Assembly: GCF_017562075.2 (NCBI RefSeq) | Contig: NW_024427634.1 | Location: 1-64,000 of the forward strand | From: Anopheles merus | Taxonomy: Eukaryota; Arthropoda; Insecta; Diptera; Culicidae | Direction: 5' to 3' | DNA: 64,000 nt | Shown: piece by piece, positions 47,701-58,471 of the stretch | Layout of the letters: the number at the start of each line of letters is the position of its first letter | Position numbering within the stretch: the stretch's first letter is position 1 | Program-made: the position numbers and the translations under genes | Notes under the pieces: generated by a model | Databases searched by the model: none | Told to the model about the DNA's origin: nothing | Seen by the model: only the letters and a program-made list of their open reading frames with translations

Positions 47701-50246
47701 ATAAGAACGATAAAGGATGACCTTGCATTTTCGTCCAAATTTCAAGCATGGCCATGGGGACGGGTGAGTAAGCAGTTTTGAAGAAAAAAAACCTCTAAAT
47801 TTAAACGGCCATATCTTTGGAACCAGAAGAGCTAGAGACGTAATCTCTTCACCGTTGGAAAGGAAATTAAAAGTTGCGCAGCAAGTCTTCGAACAAAGTT
47901 CACGCTCAGACCAACGGAACATAGAGTAAATGGCCTCTGAAGTTGAAGGTTTTGTGGAAAGTCTTCAAATGTGCTTTGGGGGACTATGACCCAGAATGAA
48001 ACTTTTTCATCGCCAAGATCCTTGTTATTGTGTCCCAGGGCTTTGGTTTGCTTATTCATGAAGCTCCAATGACATAAGAACGATAATGGATGACCTTGCA
48101 TTTTCGTCAAAATTTCAAGCATGGCCATAGGGACGGGCGAGAAAGCTCAAGTGATGTAGTTGAATGTTCCTTCAAATGGCCATAACTTCGTAACCATGTG
48201 TTCTAGCGTGATGATTAAGATAGTTTTGGAAAGGTATTGAAGTGGTCTACAAGATCCGCACATAGGTTTAAAGATAAGACTCACTGGTAGCCGAGTAAAT
48301 GGCCTCTGAATGCATTGTACCCGGGAAAACCTGTCAATTTGAGCATGTGTATTAAGGGTAATATGACCCAGAATGAAACTTTTTCATCGCCAAGATCCTT
48401 GTTATTGTGTCCCAGGGCTTTGGTTTGCTTATTCAAGAAGCCCCAATGACATAAGAACGATAATGGATGACTTTGCATTTTCGTCAAATTTTCAAGCATG
48501 GCCATGGGGACGGGTGGGAAAGCAGTTTTGAAGAAAAAAAACCTCTAACTTTAAACGGCCATAACTTTGGAACCAGAAGAGCTAGAGACGTAATCTCTTC
48601 ACCGTTGGAAAGGAAATTAAAAGTTGCGCAGCAAGTCTTCGAACAAAGTTCACGCTCAGACCAACGGAACATAGAGTAAATGGCCTCTGAAGTTGAAGGT
48701 TTTGTGGAAAGTCTTCAAATGTGCTTTGGGGGACTATGACCCAGAATGAAACTTTTTCATCGCCAAGATCCTTGTTATTGTGTCCCAGGGCTTTGGTTTG
48801 CTTATTCATGAAGCCCCAATGACATAAGAACGATAATGGATGACCTTGCATTTTCGTCAAAATTTCAAGCATGGCCATAGGGACGGGTGAGAAAGCTCAA
48901 GTGATGTAGTTGAATGTTCCTTCAAATGGCCATAACTTCGTAACCATGTGCCCTAGCATGATGATTAAGATAGTTTTGGAAAGGTATTGAAGTGGTCTAC
49001 AAGATCCGCACATAGGTTTAAAGATAAGACTCACTGGTAGCCGAGTAAATGGCCTCTGAATGCATTGTACCCGGGAAAACCTGTCAATTTGAGCATGTGT
49101 ATTAAGGGTAATATGACCCAGAGTGAAACTTTTTCATCGCCAATGTCCTTGTTATTGTGTCCCAGGGCTTTGGTTTGCTTATTCAAGAAGCCCCAATGAC
49201 ATAAGAACGATAATGGATGACTTTGCATTTTCGTCAAATTTTCAAGCATGGCCATGGGGACGGGTGGGAAAGCAGTTTTGAAGAAAAAAAACCTCTAACT
49301 TTAAACGGCCATAACTTTGGAACCAGAAGAGCTAGAGACGTAATCTCTTCACCGTTGGAAAGGAAATTAAAAGTTGCGCAGCAAGTCTTCGAACAAAGTT
49401 CACGCTCAGACCAACGGAACATAGAGTAAATGGCCTCTGAAGTTGAAGGTTTTGTGGAAAGTCTTCAAATGTGCTTTGGGGGACTATGACCCAGAATGAA
49501 ACTTTTTCATCGCCAAGATCCTTGTTATTGTGTCCCAGGGCTTTGGTTTGCTTATTCATGAAGCTCCAATGACATAAGAACGATAAAGGATGACCTTGCA
49601 TTTTCGTCCAAATTTCAAGCATGGCCATGGGGACGGGTGAGTAAGCAGTTTTGAAGAAAAAAAACCTCTAAATTTAAACGGCCATATCTTTGGAACCAGA
49701 AGAGCTAGAGACGTAATCTCTTCACCGTTGGAAAGGAAATTAAAAGTTGCGCAGCAAGTCTTCGAACAAAGTTCACGCTCAGACCAACGGAACATAGAGT
49801 AAATGGCCTCTGAAGTTGAAGGTTTTGTGGAATGTCTTCAAATGTGCTTTGGGGGACTATGACCCAGAATGAAACTTTTTCATCGCCAAGATCCTTGTTA
49901 TTGTGTCCCAGGGCTTTGGTTTGCTTATTCATGAAGCTCCAATGACATAAGAACGATAATGGATGACCTTGCATTTTCGTCAAAATTTCAAGCATGGCCA
50001 TAGGGACGGGTGGGAAAGCTCAAGTGATGTAGTTGAATGTTCCTTCAAATGGCCATAACTTCGTAACCATGTGCCCTAGCATGATGATTAAGATAGTTTT
50101 GGAAAGGTATTGAAGTGGTCTACAAGATCCGCACATAGGTTTAAAGATAAGACTCACGGTAGCCGAGTAAATGGCCTCTGAATGCATTGTACCCGGGAAA
50201 ACCTGTCAATTTGAGCATGTGTATTAAGGGTAATATGACCCAGAGT
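41785..50246 (+). repeat. 5-mer higher-order repeat domain (AB-AAB)
   Basis: B-to-B distances here are 750, 1120, 749, 1118, 749, 752, 1123, 750 and 1122 bp. The pattern is AB then AAB, about 1.87 kb, four times, with one extra AB near 46.3-47.0 kb. AAAB blocks and A3 bodies are absent. This equals the 9-mer with its AAAB block removed. B1 and B2 forms both occur, not in strict alternation, so homogenisation is incomplete. Confidence 0.75.
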
Positions 50247-50618
50247 GAAACTTTTTCATCGCCAATGTCCTTGTTATTGTGTCCCAGGGCTTTGGTTTGC
50301 TTATTCAAGAAGCCCCAATGACATAAGAACGATAATGGATGACTTTGCATTTTCGTCAAATTTTCAAGCATGGCCATGGGGACGGGTGGGAAAGCAGTTT
50401 TGAAGAAAAAAAACTCTAACTTTAAACGGCCATAACTTTGGAACCAGAAGAGCTAGAGACGTAATCTCTTCACCGTTGGAAAGGAAATTAAAAGTTGCGC
50501 AGCAAGTCTTCGAACAAAGTTCACGCTCAGACCAACGGAACATAGAGTAAATGGCCTCTGAAGTTGAAGGTTTTGTGGAAAGTCTTCAAATGTGCTTTGG
50601 GGGACTATGACCCAGAAT
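50247..50618 (+). repeat. Monomer 1 of the reference 9-mer: A1
   Basis: 372 bp. The core is of the after-B type (gccaatgtcc, caagaagcccc, gactttgc). The body begins gtgggaaagcag and contains cggccataactttgg. The run of eight a is followed by a single c instead of cc, so the monomer is one base shorter than other A1 copies. The two LINE copies sit in the core of a monomer of this type. Confidence 0.9.
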
Positions 50619-50990
50619 GAAACTTTTTCATCGCCAAGATCCTTGTTATTGTGTCCCAGGGCTTTGGTTTGCTTATTCATGAAGCTCCAATGACATAAGA
50701 ACGATAATGGATGACCTTGCATTTTCGTCCAAATTTCAAGCATGGCCATGGGGACGGGTGAGTAAGCAGTTTTTAATAAAAAAACCTCTAACTTTAAACG
50801 GCCATATCTTTGGAACCAGAAGAGCTAGAGACGTAATCTCTTCACCGTTGGAAAGGAAATTAAAAGTTGCGCAGCAAGTCTTCGAACAAAGTTCACGCTC
50901 AGACCAACGGAACATAGAGTAAATGGCCTCTGAAGTTGAAGGTTTTGTGGAAAGTCTTCAAATGTGCTTTGGGGGACTATGACCCAGAAT
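50619..50990 (+). repeat. Monomer 2 of the reference 9-mer: A3
   Basis: 372 bp. The core has gccaagatcc, catgaagctcc and cgtccaaatttc. The body starts gtgagtaagcag and carries the A3-specific tttttaataaaaaaacc, then cggccatatctttgg. This form occurs at most once per HOR, always in the longest block. Confidence 0.88.
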
Positions 50991-51362
50991 GAAACTTTTT
51001 CATCGCCAAGATCCTTGTTATTGTGTCCCAGGGCTTTGGTTTGCTTATTCATGAAGCTCCAATGACATAAGAACGATAAAGGATGACCTTGCATTTTCGT
51101 CCAAATTTCAAGCATGGCCATGGGGACGGGTGAGTAAGCAGTTTTGAAGAAAAAAACCTCTAAATTTAAACGGCCATATCTTTGGAACCAGAAGAGCTAG
51201 AGACGTAATCTCTTCACCGTTGGAAAGGAAATTAAAAGTTGCGCAGCAAGTCTTCGAACAAAGTTCACGCTCAGACCAACGGAACATAGAGTAAATGGCC
51301 TCTGAAGTTGAAGGTTTTGTGGAAAGTCTTCAAATGTGCTTTGGGGGACTATGACCCAGAAT
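50991..51362 (+). repeat. Monomer 3 of the reference 9-mer: A2 (seven-a form)
   Basis: 372 bp. The core has gataaaggatgacc. The body has gtgagtaagcag, gaag followed by seven a, then ctctaaatttaaac and atatctttgg. The seven-a run distinguishes it from the A2 of the AAB block, which has eight. The difference recurs in the next HOR copy, so it is a real position marker. Confidence 0.85.
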
Positions 51363-51739
51363 GAAACTTTTTCATCGCCAAGATCCTTGTTATTGTGTTC
51401 CAGGGCTTTGGTTTGGTTATTCAAGAAGCCCCAATGACATAAGAACGATAATGGATGACCTTGCATTTTCGTCAAAATTTCAAGCATGGCCATAGGGACG
51501 GGCGAGAAAGCTCAAGTGATGTAGTTGAATGTTCCTTCAAATGGCCATAACTTCGTAACCATGTGTTCTAGCGTGATGATTAAGATAGTTTTGGAAAGGT
51601 ATTGAAGTGGTCTACAAGATCCGCACATAGGTTTAAAGATAAGACTCACCGGTAGCCGAGTAAATGGCCTCTGAATGCATTGTACCCGGGAAAACCTGTC
51701 AATTTGAGCATGTGTATTAAGGGTAATATGACCCAGAGT
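51363..51739 (+). repeat. Monomer 4 of the reference 9-mer: B1
   Basis: 377 bp. The core has the distinctive gtgttccagggc and ttggttattcaagaagcccc and ends gccatagggacgggcgag. The body has gtgttctagcgtgatg and actcaccggtagcc, and the B-only cccggg. Confidence 0.9.
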
Positions 51740-52112
51740 GAAACTTTTTCATCGCCAATGTCCTTGTTATTGTGTCCCAGGGCTTTGGTTTGCTTATTCA
51801 AGAAGCCCCAATGACATAAGAACGATAATGGATGACTTTGCATTTTCGTCAAATTTTCAAGCATGGCCATGGGGACGGGTGGGAAAGCAGTTTTGAAGAA
51901 AAAAAACCTCTAACTTTAAACGGCCATAACTTTGGAACCAGAAGAGCTAGAGACGTAATCTCTTCACCGTTGGAAAGGAAATTAAAAGTTGCGCAGCAAG
52001 TCTTCGAACAAAGTTCACGCTCAGACCAACGGAACATAGAGTAAATGGCCTCTGAAGTTGAAGGTTTTGTGGAAAGTCTTCAAATGTGCTTTGGGGGACT
52101 ATGACCCAGAAT
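51740..52112 (+). repeat. Monomer 5 of the reference 9-mer: A1
   Basis: 373 bp. After-B core and standard A1 body with eight a followed by cctctaactttaaac. Confidence 0.88.
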
Positions 52113-52489
52113 GAAACTTTTTCATCGCCAAGATCCTTGTTATTGTGTCCCAGGGCTTTGGTTTGCTTATTCATGAAGCTCCAATGACATAAGAACGATA
52201 ATGGATGACCTTGCATTTTCGTCAAAATTTCAAGCATGGCCATAGGGACGGGTGGGAAAGCTCAAGTGATGTAGTTGAATGTTCCTTCAAATGGCCATAA
52301 CTTCGTAACCATGTGCCCTAGCATGATGATTAAGATAGTTTTGGAAAGGTATTGAAGTGGTCTACAAGATCCGCACATAGGTTTAAAGATAAGACTCACT
52401 GGTAGCCGAGTAAATGGCCTCTGAATGCATTGTACCCGGGAAAACCTGTCAATTTGAGCATGTGTATTAAGGGTAATATGACCCAGAGT
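52113..52489 (+). repeat. Monomer 6 of the reference 9-mer: B2
   Basis: 377 bp. The core has gtgtcccag and catgaagctcc and ends gccatagggacgggtggg. The body has gtgccctagcatgatg and actcactggtagcc. Confidence 0.9.
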
Positions 52490-52862
52490 GAAACTTTTTC
52501 ATCGCCAATGTCCTTGTTATTGTGTCCCAGGGCTTTGGTTTGCTTATTCAAGAAGCCCCAATGACATAAGAACGATAATGGATGACTTTGCATTTTCGTC
52601 AAATTTTCAAGCATGGCCATGGGGACGGGTGGGAAAGCAGTTTTGAAGAAAAAAAACCTCTAACTTTAAACGGCCATAACTTTGGAACCAGAAGAGCTAG
52701 AGACGTAATCTCTTCACCGTTGGAAAGGAAATTAAAAGTTGCGCAGCAAGTCTTCGAACAAAGTTCACGCTCAGACCAACGGAACATAGAGTAAATGGCC
52801 TCTGAAGTTGAAGGTTTTGTGGAAAGTCTTCAAATGTGCTTTGGGGGACTATGACCCAGAAT
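52490..52862 (+). repeat. Monomer 7 of the reference 9-mer: A1
   Basis: 373 bp, same form as monomer 5. It opens the AAB block. Confidence 0.88.
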
Positions 52863-53235
52863 GAAACTTTTTCATCGCCAAGATCCTTGTTATTGTGTCC
52901 CAGGGCTTTGGTTTGCTTATTCATGAAGCTCCAATGACATAAGAACGATAAAGGATGACCTTGCATTTTCGTCCAAATTTCAAGCATGGCCATGGGGACG
53001 GGTGAGTAAGCAGTTTTGAAGAAAAAAAACCTCTAAATTTAAACGGCCATATCTTTGGAACCAGAAGAGCTAGAGACGTAATCTCTTCACCGTTGGAAAG
53101 GAAATTAAAAGTTGCGCAGCAAGTCTTCGAACAAAGTTCACGCTCAGACCAACGGAACATAGAGTAAATGGCCTCTGAAGTTGAAGGTTTTGTGGAAAGT
53201 CTTCAAATGTGCTTTGGGGGACTATGACCCAGAAT
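52863..53235 (+). repeat. Monomer 8 of the reference 9-mer: A2 (eight-a form)
   Basis: 373 bp. gataaaggatgacc core, gtgagtaagcag, gaag followed by eight a, then ctctaaatttaaac. In four blocks elsewhere (near 11251, 16919, 22938 and 49829) this monomer carries the variant ggaatgtcttc. Confidence 0.86.
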
Positions 53236-53612
53236 GAAACTTTTTCATCGCCAAGATCCTTGTTATTGTGTCCCAGGGCTTTGGTTTGCTTATTCATGAA
53301 GCTCCAATGACATAAGAACGATAATGGATGACCTTGCATTTTCGTCAAAATTTCAAGCATGGCCATAGGGACGGGTGGGAAAGCTCAAGTGATGTAGTTG
53401 AATGTTCCTTCAAATGGCCATAACTTCGTAACCATGTGCCCTAGCATGATGATTAAGATAGTTTTGGAAAGGTATTGAAGTGGTCTACAAGATCCGCACA
53501 TAGGTTTAAAGATAAGACTCACTGGTAGCCGAGTAAATGGCCTCTGAATGCATTGTACCCGGGAAAACCTGTCAATTTGAGCATGTGTATTAAGGGTAAT
53601 ATGACCCAGAGT
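53236..53612 (+). repeat. Monomer 9 of the reference 9-mer: B2
   Basis: 377 bp, same form as monomer 6 (gtgccctagcatgatg, actcactggtagcc). It closes the HOR; the next A1 core follows directly. Confidence 0.88.
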
Positions 53613-56600
53613 GAAACTTTTTCATCGCCAATGTCCTTGTTATTGTGTCCCAGGGCTTTGGTTTGCTTATTCAAGAAGCCCCAATGACATAAGAACGATA
53701 ATGGATGACTTTGCATTTTCGTCAAATTTTCAAGCATGGCCATGGGGACGGGTGGGAAAGCAGTTTTGAAGAAAAAAAACCTCTAACTTTAAACGGCCAT
53801 AACTTTGGAACCAGAAGAGCTAGAGACGTAATCTCTTCACCGTTGGAAAGGAAATTAAAAGTTGCGCAGCAAGTCTTCGAACAAAGTTCACGCTCAGACC
53901 AACGGAACATAGAGTAAATGGCCTCTGAAGTTGAAGGTTTTGTGGAAAGTCTTCAAATGTGCTTTGGGGGACTATGACCCAGAATGAAACTTTTTCATCG
54001 CCAAGATCCTTGTTATTGTGTCCCAGGGCTTTGGTTTGCTTATTCATGAAGCTCCAATGACATAAGAACGATAATGGATGACCTTGCATTTTCGTCCAAA
54101 TTTCAAGCATGGCCATGGGGACGGGTGAGTAAGCAGTTTTTAATAAAAAAACCTCTAACTTTAAACGGCCATATCTTTGGAACCAGAAGAGCTAGAGACG
54201 TAATCTCTTCACCGTTGGAAAGGAAATTAAAAGTTGCGCAGCAAGTCTTCGAACAAAGTTCACGCTCAGACCAACGGAACATAGAGTAAATGGCCTCTGA
54301 AGTTGAAGGTTTTGTGGAAAGTCTTCAAATGTGCTTTGGGGGACTATGACCCAGAATGAAACTTTTTCATCGCCAAGATCCTTGTTATTGTGTCCCAGGG
54401 CTTTGGTTTGCTTATTCATGAAGCTCCAATGACATAAGAACGATAAAGGATGACCTTGCATTTTCGTCCAAATTTCAAGCATGGCCATGGGGACGGGTGA
54501 GTAAGCAGTTTTGAAGAAAAAAACCTCTAAATTTAAACGGCCATATCTTTGGAACCAGAAGAGCTAGAGACGTAATCTCTTCACCGTTGGAAAGGAAATT
54601 AAAAGTTGCGCAGCAAGTCTTCGAACAAAGTTCACGCTCAGACCAACGGAACATAGAGTAAATGGCCTCTGAAGTTGAAGGTTTTGTGGAAAGTCTTCAA
54701 ATGTGCTTTGGGGGACTATGACCCAGAATGAAACTTTTTCATCGCCAAGATCCTTGTTATTGTGTTCCAGGGCTTTGGTTTGGTTATTCAAGAAGCCCCA
54801 ATGACATAAGAACGATAATGGATGACCTTGCATTTTCGTCAAAATTTCAAGCATGGCCATAGGGACGGGCGAGAAAGCTCAAGTGATGTAGTTGAATGTT
54901 CCTTCAAATGGCCATAACTTCGTAACCATGTGTTCTAGCGTGATGATTAAGATAGTTTTGGAAAGGTATTGAAGTGGTCTACAAGATCCGCACATAGGTT
55001 TAAAGATAAGACTCACCGGTAGCCGAGTAAATGGCCTCTGAATGCATTGTACCCGGGAAAACCTGTCAATTTGAGCATGTGTATTAAGGGTAATATGACC
55101 CAGAGTGAAACTTTTTCATCGCCAATGTCCTTGTTATTGTGTCCCAGGGCTTTGGTTTGCTTATTCAAGAAGCCCCAATGACATAAGAACGATAATGGAT
55201 GACTTTGCATTTTCGTCAAATTTTCAAGCATGGCCATGGGGACGGGTGGGAAAGCAGTTTTGAAGAAAAAAAACCTCTAACTTTAAACGGCCATAACTTT
55301 GGAACCAGAAGAGCTAGAGACGTAATCTCTTCACCGTTGGAAAGGAAATTAAAAGTTGCGCAGCAAGTCTTCGAACAAAGTTCACGCTCAGACCAACGGA
55401 ACATAGAGTAAATGGCCTCTGAAGTTGAAGGTTTTGTGGAAAGTCTTCAAATGTGCTTTGGGGGACTATGACCCAGAATGAAACTTTTTCATCGCCAAGA
55501 TCCTTGTTATTGTGTCCCAGGGCTTTGGTTTGCTTATTCATGAAGCTCCAATGACATAAGAACGATAATGGATGACCTTGCATTTTCGTCAAAATTTCAA
55601 GCATGGCCATAGGGACGGGTGGGAAAGCTCAAGTGATGTAGTTGAATGTTCCTTCAAATGGCCATAACTTCGTAACCATGTGCCCTAGCATGATGATTAA
55701 GATAGTTTTGGAAAGGTATTGAAGTGGTCTACAAGATCCGCACATAGGTTTAAAGATAAGACTCACTGGTAGCCGAGTAAATGGCCTCTGAATGCATTGT
55801 ACCCGGGAAAACCTGTCAATTTGAGCATGTGTATTAAGGGTAATATGACCCAGAGTGAAACTTTTTCATCGCCAAGTCCTTGTTATTGTGTCCCAGGGCT
55901 TTGGTTTGCTTATTCAAGAAGCCCCAATGACATAAGAACGATAATGGATGACTTTGCATTTTCGTCAAATTTTCAAGCATGGCCATGGGGACGGGTGGGA
56001 AAGCAGTTTTGAAGAAAAAAAACCTCTAACTTTAAACGGCCATAACTTTGGAACCAGAAGAGCTAGAGACGTAATCTCTTCACCGTTGGAAAGGAAATTA
56101 AAAGTTGCGCAGCAAGTCTTCGAACAAAGTTCACGCTCAGACCAACGGAACATAGAGTAAATGGCCTCTGAAGTTGAAGGTTTTGTGGAAAGTCTTCAAA
56201 TGTGCTTTGGGGGACTATGACCCAGAATGAAACTTTTTCATCGCCAAGATCCTTGTTATTGTGTCCCAGGGCTTTGGTTTGCTTATTCATGAAGCTCCAA
56301 TGACATAAGAACGATAAAGGATGACCTTGCATTTTCGTCCAAATTTCAAGCATGGCCATGGGGACGGGTGAGTAAGCAGTTTTGAAGAAAAAAAACCTCT
56401 AAATTTAAACGGCCATAACTTTGGAACCAGAAGAGCTAGAGACGTAATCTCTTCACCGTTGGAAAGGAAATTAAAAGTTGCGCAGCAAGTCTTCGAACAA
56501 AGTTCACGCTCAGACCAACGGAACATAGAGTAAATGGCCTCTGAAGTTGAAGGTTTTGTGGAAAGTCTTCAAATGTGCTTTGGGGGACTATGACCCAGAA

Positions 56601-56978
56601 TGAAACTTTTTCATCGCCAAGATCCTTGTTATTGTGTCCCAGGGCTTTGGTTTGCTTATTCATGAAGCTCCAATGACATAAGAACGATAATGGATGACCT
56701 TGCATTTTCGTCAAAATTTCAAGCATGGCCATAGGGACGGGTGGGAAAGCTCAAGTGATGTAGTTGAATGTTCCTTCAAATGGCCATAACTTCGTAACCA
56801 TGTGCCCTAGCATGATGATTAAGATAGTTTTGGAAAGGTATTGAAGTGGTCTACAAGATCCGCACATAGGTTTAAAGATAAGACTCACTGGTAGCCGAGT
56901 AAATGGCCTCTGAATGCATTGTACCCGGGAAAACCTGTCAATTTGAGCATGTGTATTAAGGGTAATATGACCCAGAGT
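53613..56978 (+). repeat. 9-mer higher-order repeat unit, second tandem copy
   Basis: 3366 bp, same block order as 50247-53612, with B bodies starting near 54873, 55628 and 56749. The near identity of two adjacent 3.4-kb units points to recent duplication or strong homogenisation at the level of the whole HOR rather than the monomer. Confidence 0.9.
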
Positions 56979-58471
56979 GAAACTTTTTCATCGCCAATGT
57001 CCTTGTTATTGTGTCCCAGGGCTTTGGTTTGCTTATTCAAGAAGCCCCAATGACATAAGAACGATAATGGATGACTTTGCATTTTCGTCAAATTTTCAAG
57101 CATGGCCATGGGGACGGGTGGGAAAGCAGTTTTGAAGAAAAAAAACCTCTAACTTTAAACGGCCATAACTTTGGAACCAGAAGAGCTAGAGACGTAATCT
57201 CTTCACCGTTGGAAAGGAAATTAAAAGTTGCGCAGCAAGTCTTCGAACAAAGTTCACGCTCAGACCAACGGAACATAGAGTAAATGGCCTCTGAAGTTGA
57301 AGGTTTTGTGGAAAGTCTTCAAATGTGCTTTGGGGGACTATGACCCAGAATGAAACTTTTTCATCGCCAAGATCCTTGTTATTGTGTCCCAGGGCTTTGG
57401 TTTGCTTATTCATGAAGCTCCAATGACATAAGAACGATAATGGATGACCTTGCATTTTCGTCCAAATTTCAAGCATGGCCATGGGGACGGGTGAGTAAGC
57501 AGTTTTTAATAAAAAAACCTCTAACTTTAAACGGCCATATCTTTGGAACCAGAAGAGCTAGAGACGTAATCTCTTCACCGTTGGAAAGGAAATTAAAAGT
57601 TGCGCAGCAAGTCTTCGAACAAAGTTCACGCTCAGACCAACGGAACATAGAGTAAATGGCCTCTGAAGTTGAAGGTTTTGTGGAAAGTCTTCAAATGTGC
57701 TTTGGGGGACTATGACCCAGAATGAAACTTTTTCATCGCCAAGATCCTTGTTATTGTGTCCCAGGGCTTTGGTTTGCTTATTCATGAAGCTCCAATGACA
57801 TAAGAACGATAAAGGATGACCTTGCATTTTCGTCCAAATTTCAAGCATGGCCATGGGGACGGGTGAGTAAGCAGTTTTGAAGAAAAAAACCTCTAAATTT
57901 AAACGGCCATATCTTTGGAACCAGAAGAGCTAGAGACGTAATCTCTTCACCGTTGGAAAGGAAATTAAAAGTTGCGCAGCAAGTCTTCGAACAAAGTTCA
58001 CGCTCAGACCAACGGAACATAGAGTAAATGGCCTCTGAAGTTGAAGGTTTTGTGGAAAGTCTTCAAATGTGCTTTGGGGGACTATGACCCAGAATGAAAC
58101 TTTTTCATCGCCAAGATCCTTGTTATTGTGTTCCAGGGCTTTGGTTTGCTTATTCAAGAAGCCCCAATGACATAAGAACGATAATGGATGACCTTGCATT
58201 TTCGTCAAAATTTCAAGCATGGCCATAGGGACGGGCGAGAAAGCTCAAGTGATGTAGTTGAATGTTCCTTCAAATGGCCATAACTTCGTAACCATGTGTT
58301 CTAGCGTGATGATTAAGATAGTTTTGGAAAGGTATTGAAGTGGTCTACAAGATCCGCACATAGGTTTAAAGATAAGACTCACGGTAGCCGAGTAAATGGC
58401 CTCTGAATGCATTGTACCCGGGAAAACCTGTCAATTTGAGCATGTGTATTAAGGGTAATATGACCCAGAAT
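56979..58471 (+). repeat. Partial third 9-mer (AAAB block only)
   Basis: A1-A3-A2-B1 as at the start of the two preceding units. It is then followed by an AAB block whose first core is of the after-A type (gacccagaatg, gccaagatcc) although it follows a B body. The AB block expected next is missing, so the HOR register breaks at about 58470. Confidence 0.82.

Larger units (their letters stand above)
50247..53612 (+). repeat. 9-mer higher-order repeat unit, reference copy
   Basis: Exactly 3366 bp: nine monomers of 372, 372, 372, 377, 373, 377, 373, 373 and 377 bp. The next unit at 53613 has the same length and is nearly identical. Differences seen are a missing c in the A1 body near 50414 here, a missing t in the core near 55875 there, and one substitution (atatct to ataact) near 56417. 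The nine monomer entries that follow use this copy. Confidence 0.92.

Noticed and set aside
50247..50618. Monomer as an internal dimer of about 187 bp
   Set aside because: Only short scattered matches were seen (aagtcttc, atggcc). There is no convincing half-repeat alignment by eye.
50247..53612. CENP-B box
   Set aside because: The best candidates (ttcgaacaaagttcac in A, ttcgtcaaa in the core) lack the required CGGG half of the motif.
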